Made by a program: the position numbers and the translations under genes. From CAZCZR01 sp964503455 (GTDB lineage Bacteria; Bacillota; Clostridia; UBA1381): 12,603 nt of DNA. The notes beneath the pieces were generated by a model, which had not been told where the DNA came from, ran no database searches, and saw nothing but the letters and a program-made list of their open reading frames with translations. Position 1 is the stretch's first letter; each line of letters starts with the position of its first letter. The stretch spans positions 1-12,603 of the forward strand of contig CAZCZR010000051.1 in the NCBI GenBank assembly GCA_964503455.1. Direction: 5' to 3'. Below are positions 6,596-12,603 of the stretch, piece by piece.

Positions 6596-7339
6596 ATGGC
6601 AATAGAAGTTTTTAACAGATACGAGCATAAATATCTGATGGACAAAGACACTTATAAGCGTGTTACGGAGATAATGGATAAGCATATGGTTCTTGACGCG
6701 CACAACAGAGGACACAAGCCGTATACAATAGCAAACATTTATTACGATACCAGGGACGACTACTTGATAAGAAAATCACTGTCCAAGCCTGTCTATAAAG
6801 AAAAGCTGCGCCTAAGATCATACGGCGTGCCGGACTTATCGTCAAAGGTATTTTTGGAGATAAAAAAGAAGTATAACGGCATTGTGAACAAACGGCGCAC
6901 AACCATACAGCTCAGCGAGGCATACTCCTTTATAAGCTCCGGCAAAAAGCCGCAGGCAAAGGAATACATGAACGCGCAGGTTTTAAACGAGCTTGAATAT
7001 TTCCTGCATATGTATGAGCTGCAGCCCAAGTTATATCTGGCGTATGACCGTGTGGCATATTTTGAAAAGGGGAATCCCGATCTGCGGATTTCCTTTGATA
7101 TGAATATCCGTTCGCGAAGATATGATGTGAGGCTTGAGTCGGGAGATCACGGGGAAAGACTTTTTGACGGGGAAATATATCTTATGGAAGTGAAAACCGC
7201 CCTCGCAAAACCCTTGTGGCTTACGGATATGATGACAAGTCTTGATATAAAAAGAAGAAACTTTTCAAAGTACGGAACGGAATTTAAGCATACCGTAAGC
7301 TCCGCGGCATACGCTCATCAAACGGAAACGGCAATATGA
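6596..7339 (+). CDS. VTC domain protein (polyphosphate polymerase-like)
   Basis: The 247-residue product is a stand-alone VTC domain of the triphosphate-tunnel metalloenzyme superfamily. In yeast Vtc4 this fold makes polyphosphate from ATP; bacterial members are mostly untested. The basic and acidic residues expected inside the tunnel are present: RYEHKY at 8-13, YYDT at 49-52, LRLRSYG at 71-77, EIKKK at 88-92, NKRR at 98-101, YDR at 150-152, RISFD at 164-168, MEVK at 197-200 and FSKYG at 223-227. All are in the family order, so the protein should be catalytically competent. It has no SPX domain and no membrane helix, so it is cytoplasmic. The ribosome binding site is AGGGAGCG and the DUF4956 gene follows after 9 bp, indicating translational coupling. 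Polyphosphate synthesis is inferred, and another nucleotide-dependent reaction is possible. Confidence 0.87.
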   Translation: MAIEVFNRYEHKYLMDKDTYKRVTEIMDKHMVLDAHNRGHKPYTIANIYYDTRDDYLIRKSLSKPVYKEKLRLRSYGVPDLSSKVFLEIKKKYNGIVNKRRTTIQLSEAYSFISSGKKPQAKEYMNAQVLNELEYFLHMYELQPKLYLAYDRVAYFEKGNPDLRISFDMNIRSRRYDVRLESGDHGERLFDGEIYLMEVKTALAKPLWLTDMMTSLDIKRRNFSKYGTEFKHTVSSAAYAHQTETAI

Positions 7340-7348
7340 GGAGAAAAA

Positions 7349-8032
7349 ATGGACAATTTATTTAATAATATTTTAACTGACACATCAAGCGAGATCACAG
7401 TCTTTTCAGCCGTTATAACAATGCTTGCGGCGCTGCTGCTTGGAGCGATGATAGCGTGTACATACCGCGTAACGCAAAAGGAAAAGTATCAGAGAAGTCT
7501 TGCGGTAACGCTTTTAATGCTGCCGGTCATATTATCGGTCATCATTATTTTTATCGGCAGCAATATTGCAAGGGCGTTCAGCCTTGCGGGTACGCTTTCT
7601 ATCATAAGATTCAGAAGCGCGCCGGGCGATCCGAAGGATATAGGCTTTATATTTTTTGATATAGCGGCGGGACTTGCCTGCGGCGTAGGTCTGTTCGGGT
7701 ATGGGATGATTTTTGTGCTGCTTTTATGCGCTGTTATGATAGCTGTCGAGAAGATGAAGCTCTTTGAAAAAAGCGCGGCGCACAAAACGCTCAAAATCAC
7801 GATCCCGGAGGATCTAAACTATCAAAACGCGTTTGACGATATTCTCGCGGACTATACAAAAGAATTTACCCTGACAAAAATAAAGACCACCGACCTCGGC
7901 TCGCTGTTTGAACTGAGCTACAAGCTTACAATGGAGAACGGGCGGGACGAACAGCAGTTTTTAAACGATTTGCGGTGCAGAAACGGGAATTTGAATATTA
8001 TACTGTCAACGGCTTGCGATATTGAGAGCTGA
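7349..8032 (+). CDS. DUF4956 family membrane protein
   Basis: The 227-residue product is an integral membrane protein. Hydrophobic helices lie at about residues 17-37, 51-70 and 97-133 (the last long enough for two helices). Between the second and third is the conserved family stretch FSLAGTLSIIRFRSAPGDPK (77-96) followed by DIGFIFF, with charged residues (R87, R89, D94, K96, D97) unusual beside membrane. A soluble domain of about 80 residues (148-227) with alternating beta and alpha character ends the protein. The ribosome binding site GAGGAG overlaps the VTC stop codon. DUF4956 proteins are repeatedly encoded next to VTC domain proteins, so a membrane partner, anchor or export channel for the VTC product is plausible, but no function is established. 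The bidirectional terminator at 8063-8113 ends the cassette. Confidence 0.87.
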   Translation: MDNLFNNILTDTSSEITVFSAVITMLAALLLGAMIACTYRVTQKEKYQRSLAVTLLMLPVILSVIIIFIGSNIARAFSLAGTLSIIRFRSAPGDPKDIGFIFFDIAAGLACGVGLFGYGMIFVLLLCAVMIAVEKMKLFEKSAAHKTLKITIPEDLNYQNAFDDILADYTKEFTLTKIKTTDLGSLFELSYKLTMENGRDEQQFLNDLRCRNGNLNIILSTACDIES

Positions 8033-8062
8033 TACCGCAGACGCGGCGTGATACTGCGCTCG

Positions 8063-8113
8063 AAAAAAATAACAGGCGGCGGGATCCGGCTTGAAACGGG
8101 TTCCGCCGCCTTT
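8063..8113. terminator. Bidirectional terminator between DUF4956 and the alcohol dehydrogenase gene
   Basis: A 14-bp stem pairs GGCGGCGGGATCCG (8075-8088) with CGGGTTCCGCCGCC (8097-8110), with two G-T wobbles and an 8-nt loop. TTT follows on the plus strand. On the minus strand TGTTA and seven T follow (8069-8063), so termination should be stronger for the alcohol dehydrogenase side. It lies between two convergent genes. Confidence 0.85.
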
Positions 8114-8151
8114 GTACGCCGACCGCCTTGCGGCGGCCGATCGGGGATCTT

Positions 8152-9297
8152 TCATATGTACAAATGCTCCAGTATCTGCGCGACCTCGGCCTTTGACGGG
8201 ACACGGGGATTGGTGCCGGTGCAGGCGTCCTCAAGAGCGTGTTCGGCCATGGAATCAATGGCGTTGAAGTACTCCGTTTTGTCAATGCCTATCTGCGATA
8301 TTGACATGGGCATATTCATTTCCTTCATCATAAACTGTATCCAGCTGACAAGCGCGCGCACAGTGGTTATCTCGTTGAAGTTATTCACTCCCAGAAGCTT
8401 TGCCACGTTTACGTACTTCTCAACGGCCTTGGGATATGATTTGCGGCTTTTGGAGTGCTTGTTTATATCCGAGTTGTATTCGATAATATGCGGCAGAAGC
8501 ATTGCGTTCGCTCTGCCGTGGGGTATATGAAACTTCGCGCCGAGCTGATGCGCTATGCCGTGATTAAGTCCCAGCGACGCCGAATTGAAGGCAAGTCCCG
8601 CAAGACATGACGCCACGTGCATTTTCTTTCTTGCGTGATTGTCGTTGTTGTCAAGGTATGACCTTAAAAGGAACACGCCGCATATCTCGATCGCCTTTTC
8701 GGCAAGAGCCGCCGAGAACTCGTTGTTTTTTGTGCTGACATACGCTTCAATGGCGTGGGTAAGCACATCCATGCCGGTGTCGGCTGTAACGGAGGCGGGC
8801 ACGCTTTTTACAAGCACAGCGTCAAGGATCGCCTCATCCGGCAGGAGAGTGTCGGACACAAGGGGATATTTTATATTGTTGGCGGGATCCGAAACAACGG
8901 AAAAGCTCGTGACCTCGGAGCCTGTGCCGCTGGTGGTGGGTATGGCGATAAGACCTATCTTGGCGTCGCCCATAGCGCGCAGACCAAATTCGCGGATAGC
9001 CTTCGCCGAATCAATGGCGCTGCCGCCGCCTATGGCAACGACTGCGTCGGGACGGTACGCAAGCAGCTTGGAAACGCCCAGAGCGATTTTTTCGATAGGC
9101 GGGTCGGGAACAACGTCGGAGAATATATCGAACTCCTTGCCTCCGTCCTGAAGCCTGTATGTAATCATCTGGAGCATACCGCTTTTCGCGACAAACGGGT
9201 CTGTTATTATAAGCACCCTGTTATACGGAATATCCGTAAGTCTGTCAAGAGCGTCGTCGCCGAAGTATATTTTTGTGCGTATATCAAAGCTTTTCAT
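8152..9297 (-). CDS. Iron-containing alcohol dehydrogenase (PduQ/propanol dehydrogenase-like)
   Basis: The 381-residue product is a group III, metal-dependent NAD(P)-linked alcohol dehydrogenase that interconverts aldehydes and primary alcohols in the cytoplasm, usually regenerating NAD+ in fermentation. The nucleotide-binding motif GGGSAIDSAKA is at 90-100 and the family signature TTSGTGSEVTSFSV at 121-134. The iron ligands are all present: D177, H181 (THAIEAY), H246 (LNHGIAHQLG) and H260 (IPHGRANA). The N-terminus, MKSFDIRTKIYFG, resembles 1-propanol dehydrogenases of the PduQ type, but no propanediol-utilisation or microcompartment gene is nearby, so the substrate is open. The ATG at 9297 has AAGGAG 7 nt ahead. 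An ATG at 9327 in frame would place the ribosome binding site inside the gene. It is monocistronic, with its own promoter and terminator. Confidence 0.93.
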   Translation of the reverse strand: MKSFDIRTKIYFGDDALDRLTDIPYNRVLIITDPFVAKSGMLQMITYRLQDGGKEFDIFSDVVPDPPIEKIALGVSKLLAYRPDAVVAIGGGSAIDSAKAIREFGLRAMGDAKIGLIAIPTTSGTGSEVTSFSVVSDPANNIKYPLVSDTLLPDEAILDAVLVKSVPASVTADTGMDVLTHAIEAYVSTKNNEFSAALAEKAIEICGVFLLRSYLDNNDNHARKKMHVASCLAGLAFNSASLGLNHGIAHQLGAKFHIPHGRANAMLLPHIIEYNSDINKHSKSRKSYPKAVEKYVNVAKLLGVNNFNEITTVRALVSWIQFMMKEMNMPMSISQIGIDKTEYFNAIDSMAEHALEDACTGTNPRVPSKAEVAQILEHLYI

Positions 9298-9331
9298 GCC
9301 GTTTCTCCTTCCGATGTGTAAATACATTTAT

Positions 9332-9360
9332 ATTATACCGCGCATGACGGGAAAATGCAA
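9332..9360 (-). promoter_or_regulatory. Sigma-A promoter of the alcohol dehydrogenase gene
   Basis: On the minus strand, TTGCAT (9360-9355) and a perfect TATAAT (9337-9332) are spaced by 17 bp. The leader is about 28 nt. The promoter starts only 27 bp beyond the terminator of the upstream anti-sigma gene. Confidence 0.85.
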
Positions 9361-9386
9361 GATGTTTTTCAAAATTTTAATTCCGC

Positions 9387-9431
9387 AAATAAAAAAGCTC
9401 CCGCCGAAAGCAGTGCGCTTCCGACAGGAAC
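9387..9431 (-). terminator. Intrinsic terminator of the aroC-sigma-anti-sigma unit
   Basis: On the minus strand a 15-bp stem pairs GTTCCTGTCGGAAGC (9431-9417) with GCTTTCGGCGGGAGC (9411-9397) through four G-T wobbles, with a 5-nt loop. It is followed at once by TTTTTTATTT. It begins 4 bp after the anti-sigma stop codon. Confidence 0.9.
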
Positions 9432-9434
9432 TTA

Positions 9435-10592
9435 TTATGCTTCTTTAACTTTAACAGTGACCACAACATCCGAGCCGTCTGAAGAATCTCCGGCAAGCGT
9501 GTACACTATACCGTTTGAATCAAGCTCCTTCAAAAACGCCTCATAGTCTGCCGCTGAAAGACTGAAGCTTCCGCTTCCTTCACTTGTACCGAATTGTTTC
9601 AGCACATCAAGGACAGTTTCCTCATCCTCCTCCGAGATGCTGACCGTTTTGTTCATACTGTAATCGGACGCCGCGTCGGACGTCTGAGCGGTCACTCCGG
9701 AAACATCGCTTCCGGGCGGCGTTACGCTCTGTCCGGGCGTTATCGAGTAGCTGTTCACCATCTCGCGTTCTCTTGTATTCGTTTCCCCTTCGATCGGGTC
9801 GGGATCATCGAGCGCCGCTGTCATAATGCCGCTGTCAGCGGGATCCGGAGCGACAGTTTCAGCAGGCTCCGAAACAGGTTCGGCCGACTCGGGGGAAGCC
9901 GATACCTCCGGCTCGCCGGCAGGCTCCGTATTAGTGTAAACGGGCGTCTGCTTTGACGCTGCGGACGTACCGGTACCGGAGCTGTATGAATATTTCGGCG
10001 TTATAACCAACGCGGGCTGCTTATACTCCGTGGGTGCGGCTGTCGCATTGGCGGGAGCTGCGGATACAGCAGCTTCAGCCGGCGGCCGCGTCGGCAGAGG
10101 TCTGGGCGTGGCATCGGGATCCGACGCCGTTACAGGCGTGCTTTCGGGCGATACGGCGGATATAATATCCGGCGATGACGGAGCATCGGACGCGGACGCC
10201 GTATAAGCGGGATTATCCGTTGCCGAAGGCTTTTCGACAACATCGCTTGTAAGACTGCCTACCCGAGCCGTCAGCACCGCAGCCAGCACAAAACAAGCCG
10301 CTGCGACGGAATAACCGCCGCGGTGCATACGGATATGATTGAATACTCTCTTGACGGGAGAAGCTTTTTTCTCGCTGTCAATACGAGCGTTTATTTTTTC
10401 GGTAAAGTCACCGGGGACTTCAAGCTTCGGAAGCGAACGCAGTGCGGATCGCAAAGAAAGCGCAAATTCAAGCTCCTGCTTACAGGTGTCGCAGGAAGCG
10501 GCGTGTTCATCCATAAGCGCTTTTTCCGGCTCGGATATCGTGCCGTCGATATAAGAATCCGTAAGCGCAAGGAAATCTTCACAATTCAGCAT
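9435..10592 (-). CDS. Transmembrane zinc-finger anti-sigma factor with long extracellular region
   Basis: The 385-residue product is the likely inhibitor of the ECF sigma factor encoded just upstream. Its N-terminal cytoplasmic part has the anti-sigma zinc motif H30-x3-C34-x2-C37, in the context MDEHAASCDTCKQELE, as in RsiW/ChrR-type factors. A basic stretch (81-91) precedes one membrane helix at about 93-110. The remainder should lie outside the cell: about 200 residues of Pro/Ser/Thr/Ala/Glu-rich, probably disordered sequence, then a compact C-terminal part (about 313-385) including EEDEETVLDVLKQF and SLSAADYEAFLKEL. That end is a candidate sensing or protease-docking domain, although I do not recognise its family. 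The ribosome binding site is AAAGGGGGG. The tail is much longer than in RsiW. Release by regulated proteolysis is inferred from the family. Confidence 0.88.
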   Translation of the reverse strand: MLNCEDFLALTDSYIDGTISEPEKALMDEHAASCDTCKQELEFALSLRSALRSLPKLEVPGDFTEKINARIDSEKKASPVKRVFNHIRMHRGGYSVAAACFVLAAVLTARVGSLTSDVVEKPSATDNPAYTASASDAPSSPDIISAVSPESTPVTASDPDATPRPLPTRPPAEAAVSAAPANATAAPTEYKQPALVITPKYSYSSGTGTSAASKQTPVYTNTEPAGEPEVSASPESAEPVSEPAETVAPDPADSGIMTAALDDPDPIEGETNTREREMVNSYSITPGQSVTPPGSDVSGVTAQTSDAASDYSMNKTVSISEEDEETVLDVLKQFGTSEGSGSFSLSAADYEAFLKELDSNGIVYTLAGDSSDGSDVVVTVKVKEA

Positions 10593-10636
10593 AGCGTACC
10601 CCCCTTTCTTGTTTGTCGTTTATGTGCATGGAACTC

Positions 10637-10677
10637 AAGCCGCTTTAAGCATATTGCGCAGCTTAACACAGCGGCTT
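10637..10677 (-). promoter_or_regulatory. Two-tier stem-loop between the sigma and anti-sigma genes
   Basis: AAGCCGCT (10637-10644) pairs perfectly with AGCGGCTT (10670-10677), and inside it TTAAGC (10645-10650) pairs perfectly with GCTTAA (10661-10666). A T-run follows only on the plus strand, so for the minus-strand operon this is not a complete terminator. It lies in the 114-bp gap between the sigma stop and anti-sigma start and could set the ratio of the two proteins by partial attenuation or RNA processing (inference). Confidence 0.55.
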
Positions 10678-10706
10678 TTTCCTTTACAATTAGTTAGACG
10701 CAAATA

Positions 10707-11282
10707 TCACAGAAAATGTTCCTTGTTTTTATATAAAACTTTTTTTAGCGCCGCCCTTGCCCTGGAAAGACGCGACTTGACCGTTCCGGGCGGGAGATGC
10801 AGAATATCGCATATCTCCGAATAGGAAAATCCCTCTATATCGAAAAGCGTGATAACCTCGCGATACTCCGGCGACAGCGTGTTTATAGCGGCTCTTACAA
10901 GCCTTGCGGTGTCGTTGCTCTCGGCGATCTCGTCGGGCGACGGAGCGGCGGAAGCTATCTCGTTTTTCGGCTCGTCATCTTCCGTGCGGGCGTCCATGCT
11001 CACTGCCTGAACGATCCTGCCGCGCTTTCTCAGCATATCCGTGCAGACGTTGACAGTGACGCGGTAGATCCAAGTGTCCAGCGACGATCCGCCGCGAAAG
11101 CTTGATATATTTTTGTATATTTTTACAAAAGCCTCCTGCGCGGCGTCGAGCGCGTCCTCCCTGTCGCCGATCACACCGTAGGCTATATTTATCACTTTTG
11201 ACTGATACTCGCTTATAAGCGTATTAAACGCATCGCGGTCGCCCTTTTTGCAGCGGGCGATAATATCGGCTTTTTCAGGCAA
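10707..11282 (-). CDS. ECF-family RNA polymerase sigma factor (SigW/RpoE-like)
   Basis: The 191-residue product is an extracytoplasmic-function sigma factor. Region 2, about residues 14-87, contains DAFNTLISEYQ, DAAQEAFVKIY (46-56) for core binding, and FRGGSSLDTWIYRV (62-75) for -10 recognition. A linker rich in Asp/Glu/Ser covers about 95-125. Region 4, about 128-181, contains LSPEYREV (136-143) and the helix-turn-helix YSEICDILHLPPGTVKSRLSR (154-174), quoted as key elements YSEICDIL and GTVKSRLSRAR. No extra domains are present. The start is TTG at 11282, chosen because GGGAGGTG lies about 7 nt ahead and no ATG fits. It begins 31 bp after aroC on the same strand and precedes its anti-sigma gene, so it may be transcribed from the aroC promoter and also from a promoter inside aroC. 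Its target genes are unknown. Confidence 0.93.
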   Translation of the reverse strand: MPEKADIIARCKKGDRDAFNTLISEYQSKVINIAYGVIGDREDALDAAQEAFVKIYKNISSFRGGSSLDTWIYRVTVNVCTDMLRKRGRIVQAVSMDARTEDDEPKNEIASAAPSPDEIAESNDTARLVRAAINTLSPEYREVITLFDIEGFSYSEICDILHLPPGTVKSRLSRARAALKKVLYKNKEHFL

Positions 11283-11313
11283 TAAAGTTCACCTCCCAAA
11301 AGGGGTAAGAGCA

Positions 11314-12462
11314 TTAATAATTGCTTATCCTCTTAATGTAAATATCGTAATAGGCGCGCACGTCCTCCATGCAGTCGCCGGAGAACTTGTCCAAAAACGC
11401 CTTTGTAAGCTCAAACGCCGTAACAGCCTCGCATACGACAGCGCAGGCCGGCACAGCGCACGCATCCGAGCGTTCAACAGACGCCTTGCGCTCCGACTTA
11501 TCGGGCAGATACACCGTTGAAAGCGGATTGTACAGCGTAGGTATAGGCTTCATTGCGGCACGCAGTATTACCGGTTCGCCGTTTGTCATGCCGCCCTCTA
11601 TGCCTCCGGCGTTGTTGGTGCGGCGCGAAAAGCCGCCGTTATATAATATCTCGTCGTGTACCTTTGAGCCGGGACGCTTCGCGGCTTCAAAGCCTATTCC
11701 TATCTCAACGCCCTTTATCGCCTGAACGCTCATAAGCGCGAAAGCGAGGTTCGCGTCGATTTTTCTGTCATACTGTGCATAGCTGCCAAGTCCCGCCGGA
11801 AGTCCCGACGCTATGACCTCTACCACTCCCCCGCAGGATTCCCCCGCCGCCTTGACGGAATCGATATATTCCATTGCGCGCTTTGCCGCCTCCGCGTTTG
11901 AGAAGGACACCTCCGACGCTTCAACGCGATCAAAAAAGCCCTCCGAGCATACGCTGTCCGTATCCGCGACCTCGCCGATGCTCACGACATGGGATCTTAC
12001 TGTTATGCCGAACGGCTCCAGCGCCTGACGCGCCAAAGCTCCCGCGGCGACTCTTGCGGCGGTTTCCCTTGCGCTTGCGCGCTCAAGCACGTTGCGAAGA
12101 TCCTTGTGCGCGTACTTCATGCCGCCTGTCAGATCGGCATGACCCGGACGCGGACACTCAACGGTCTTTAATGAAAGATCCGCCTCCTCGGTACCCATTA
12201 TATGCTCCCAGTTTTTCCAATCGCGGTTTTCGATGCGCATAGCAACGGGGCCGCCCATGGTAACGCCGGCTCTTACGCCGGAGAGTATCTCCGCCCGATC
12301 CTTTTCTATAAGCATCCTGCCGCCTCTGCCGTAGCCCTTCTGTCTGCGCGCAAGCTGCGCGTTTATCGCGTCAAGGCTTATCTCAACGCCAGAGGGCATC
12401 CCCTCGACAATAACAGTCAGGCACTTCCCGTGAGTTTCTCCGGCTGTAAAATATCTCAACAT
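11314..12462 (-). CDS. aroC: Chorismate synthase
   Basis: Chorismate synthase makes chorismate from 5-enolpyruvylshikimate 3-phosphate, the last common step to aromatic amino acids, folate and quinones. It needs reduced FMN. The 382-residue product carries the family signatures: TAGETHG (6-12), GRGGRM (45-50), PRPGHADL (104-111), ERASARETAARVAAGA (127-142), then TNNAGGIEGGMTNG and ERSDACAVPA towards the C-terminus. The start at 12462 gives the canonical N-terminus MLRYFTAGETHG. An ATG at 12477 would add MTIYI, and neither start has an ideally spaced ribosome binding site (GAGAGG at 12478-12483). It is first in its unit, under the promoter at 12516-12544, and separated from other shikimate genes in this window. 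Confidence 0.96.
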   Translation of the reverse strand: MLRYFTAGETHGKCLTVIVEGMPSGVEISLDAINAQLARRQKGYGRGGRMLIEKDRAEILSGVRAGVTMGGPVAMRIENRDWKNWEHIMGTEEADLSLKTVECPRPGHADLTGGMKYAHKDLRNVLERASARETAARVAAGALARQALEPFGITVRSHVVSIGEVADTDSVCSEGFFDRVEASEVSFSNAEAAKRAMEYIDSVKAAGESCGGVVEVIASGLPAGLGSYAQYDRKIDANLAFALMSVQAIKGVEIGIGFEAAKRPGSKVHDEILYNGGFSRRTNNAGGIEGGMTNGEPVILRAAMKPIPTLYNPLSTVYLPDKSERKASVERSDACAVPACAVVCEAVTAFELTKAFLDKFSGDCMEDVRAYYDIYIKRISNY

Positions 12463-12515
12463 AATATAAATTGTCATCCTCTCGTATTAATAAAAATACT
12501 TACTGTACATTGTAT

Positions 12516-12544
12516 ATTGTATCATTTTTTTGTCCCTTTTTCAA
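12516..12544 (-). promoter_or_regulatory. Sigma-A promoter of aroC
   Basis: On the minus strand, TTGAAA (12544-12539) and TACAAT (12521-12516) are separated by 17 bp, in the context ATGATACAAT. The leader is about 50 nt. A second TACAAT (12514-12509) overlaps just downstream. Confidence 0.85.
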
Positions 12545-12603
12545 GACCTTTTTGCATTTATATGAATTTTTTTAAGCAAAACCGCCCCCGACCGAAAGAC
12601 CGC

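Noticed and set aside
8116..8141. Second GC-rich hairpin next to the bidirectional terminator
   Set aside because: Only a 4-bp CCGC/GCGG core with a 3-base loop pairs well, which is too little to call.
9298..9327. Upstream ATG of the alcohol dehydrogenase gene at 9327
   Set aside because: It would place the AAGGAG site inside the coding region, add the non-homologous residues MYLHIGRRNG and begin almost on the -10 box.
9594..10824. Plus-strand open frames opposite the anti-sigma and sigma genes
   Set aside because: They are shadows of minus-strand genes with clear family motifs, and lack start signals.
12463..12477. Upstream ATG of aroC at 12477
   Set aside because: GAGAGG touches this ATG directly, leaving no spacing, and the family N-terminus begins at MLRYFTAGETHG. 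The choice is not certain.
12570..12603. Terminator of a neighbouring gene at the right edge, with a GC-rich stretch then TTTT on the minus strand
   Set aside because: Only one arm could be inside the window, and no complete stem can be paired from the bases given.

Overview
The window looks like chromosomal DNA from an anaerobic Clostridia-type Firmicute, probably an uncultured gut or rumen lineage near the Oscillospiraceae. The pointers are strong purine-rich ribosome binding sites, TTGACA/TATAAT-type promoters with 17-bp spacers, the rpmG-secE-nusG-rplK-rplA order, a rubredoxin gene (anaerobic electron transfer), and Pro/Thr/Ser-rich linkers and domain types common in secreted proteins of gut Clostridia. 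The genus is inferred from style and not proven.

Layout: (1) 1-2580, plus strand: a sigma-A promoter drives rpmG (L33), secE, nusG, rplK (L11) and rplA (L1), closed by an intrinsic terminator. Two similar two-stem hairpins, one before rplK and one ending at the ribosome binding site of rplA, look like L1-binding autoregulatory elements. rplJ-rplL-rpoBC, which usually follow, are absent here. (2) 2594-2976, minus strand: a 51-residue rubredoxin with its own promoter. (3) 3150-8113, plus strand: a three-gene cassette encoding a large secreted beta-helix protein (Cthe_2159-like, 1109 aa) with a perfectly duplicated 338-bp segment, a cytoplasmic VTC-type triphosphate-tunnel protein, and a DUF4956 membrane protein. 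A shared bidirectional terminator follows. (4) 8152-9360, minus strand: an iron-containing alcohol dehydrogenase (PduQ/propanol dehydrogenase-like) with its own promoter. (5) 9387-12544, minus strand: aroC (chorismate synthase) from a clear promoter, then 31 bp later an ECF sigma factor with a TTG start, then a zinc-finger transmembrane anti-sigma factor with a long extracellular tail, closed by a strong terminator.

How the genes work together: regions 1 and most of 5 are ordinary housekeeping and signalling. The least understood part is region 3. VTC-fold polymerase, DUF4956 membrane protein and Cthe_2159-like beta-helix genes recur together in Firmicutes, often with CotH-type kinases, which suggests a cell-surface system joining phosphate-polymer or nucleotide chemistry in the cytoplasm to an exported polysaccharide-binding protein. 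Its function is not established from sequence. No mobile elements, CRISPR arrays, tRNA or rRNA genes were seen.
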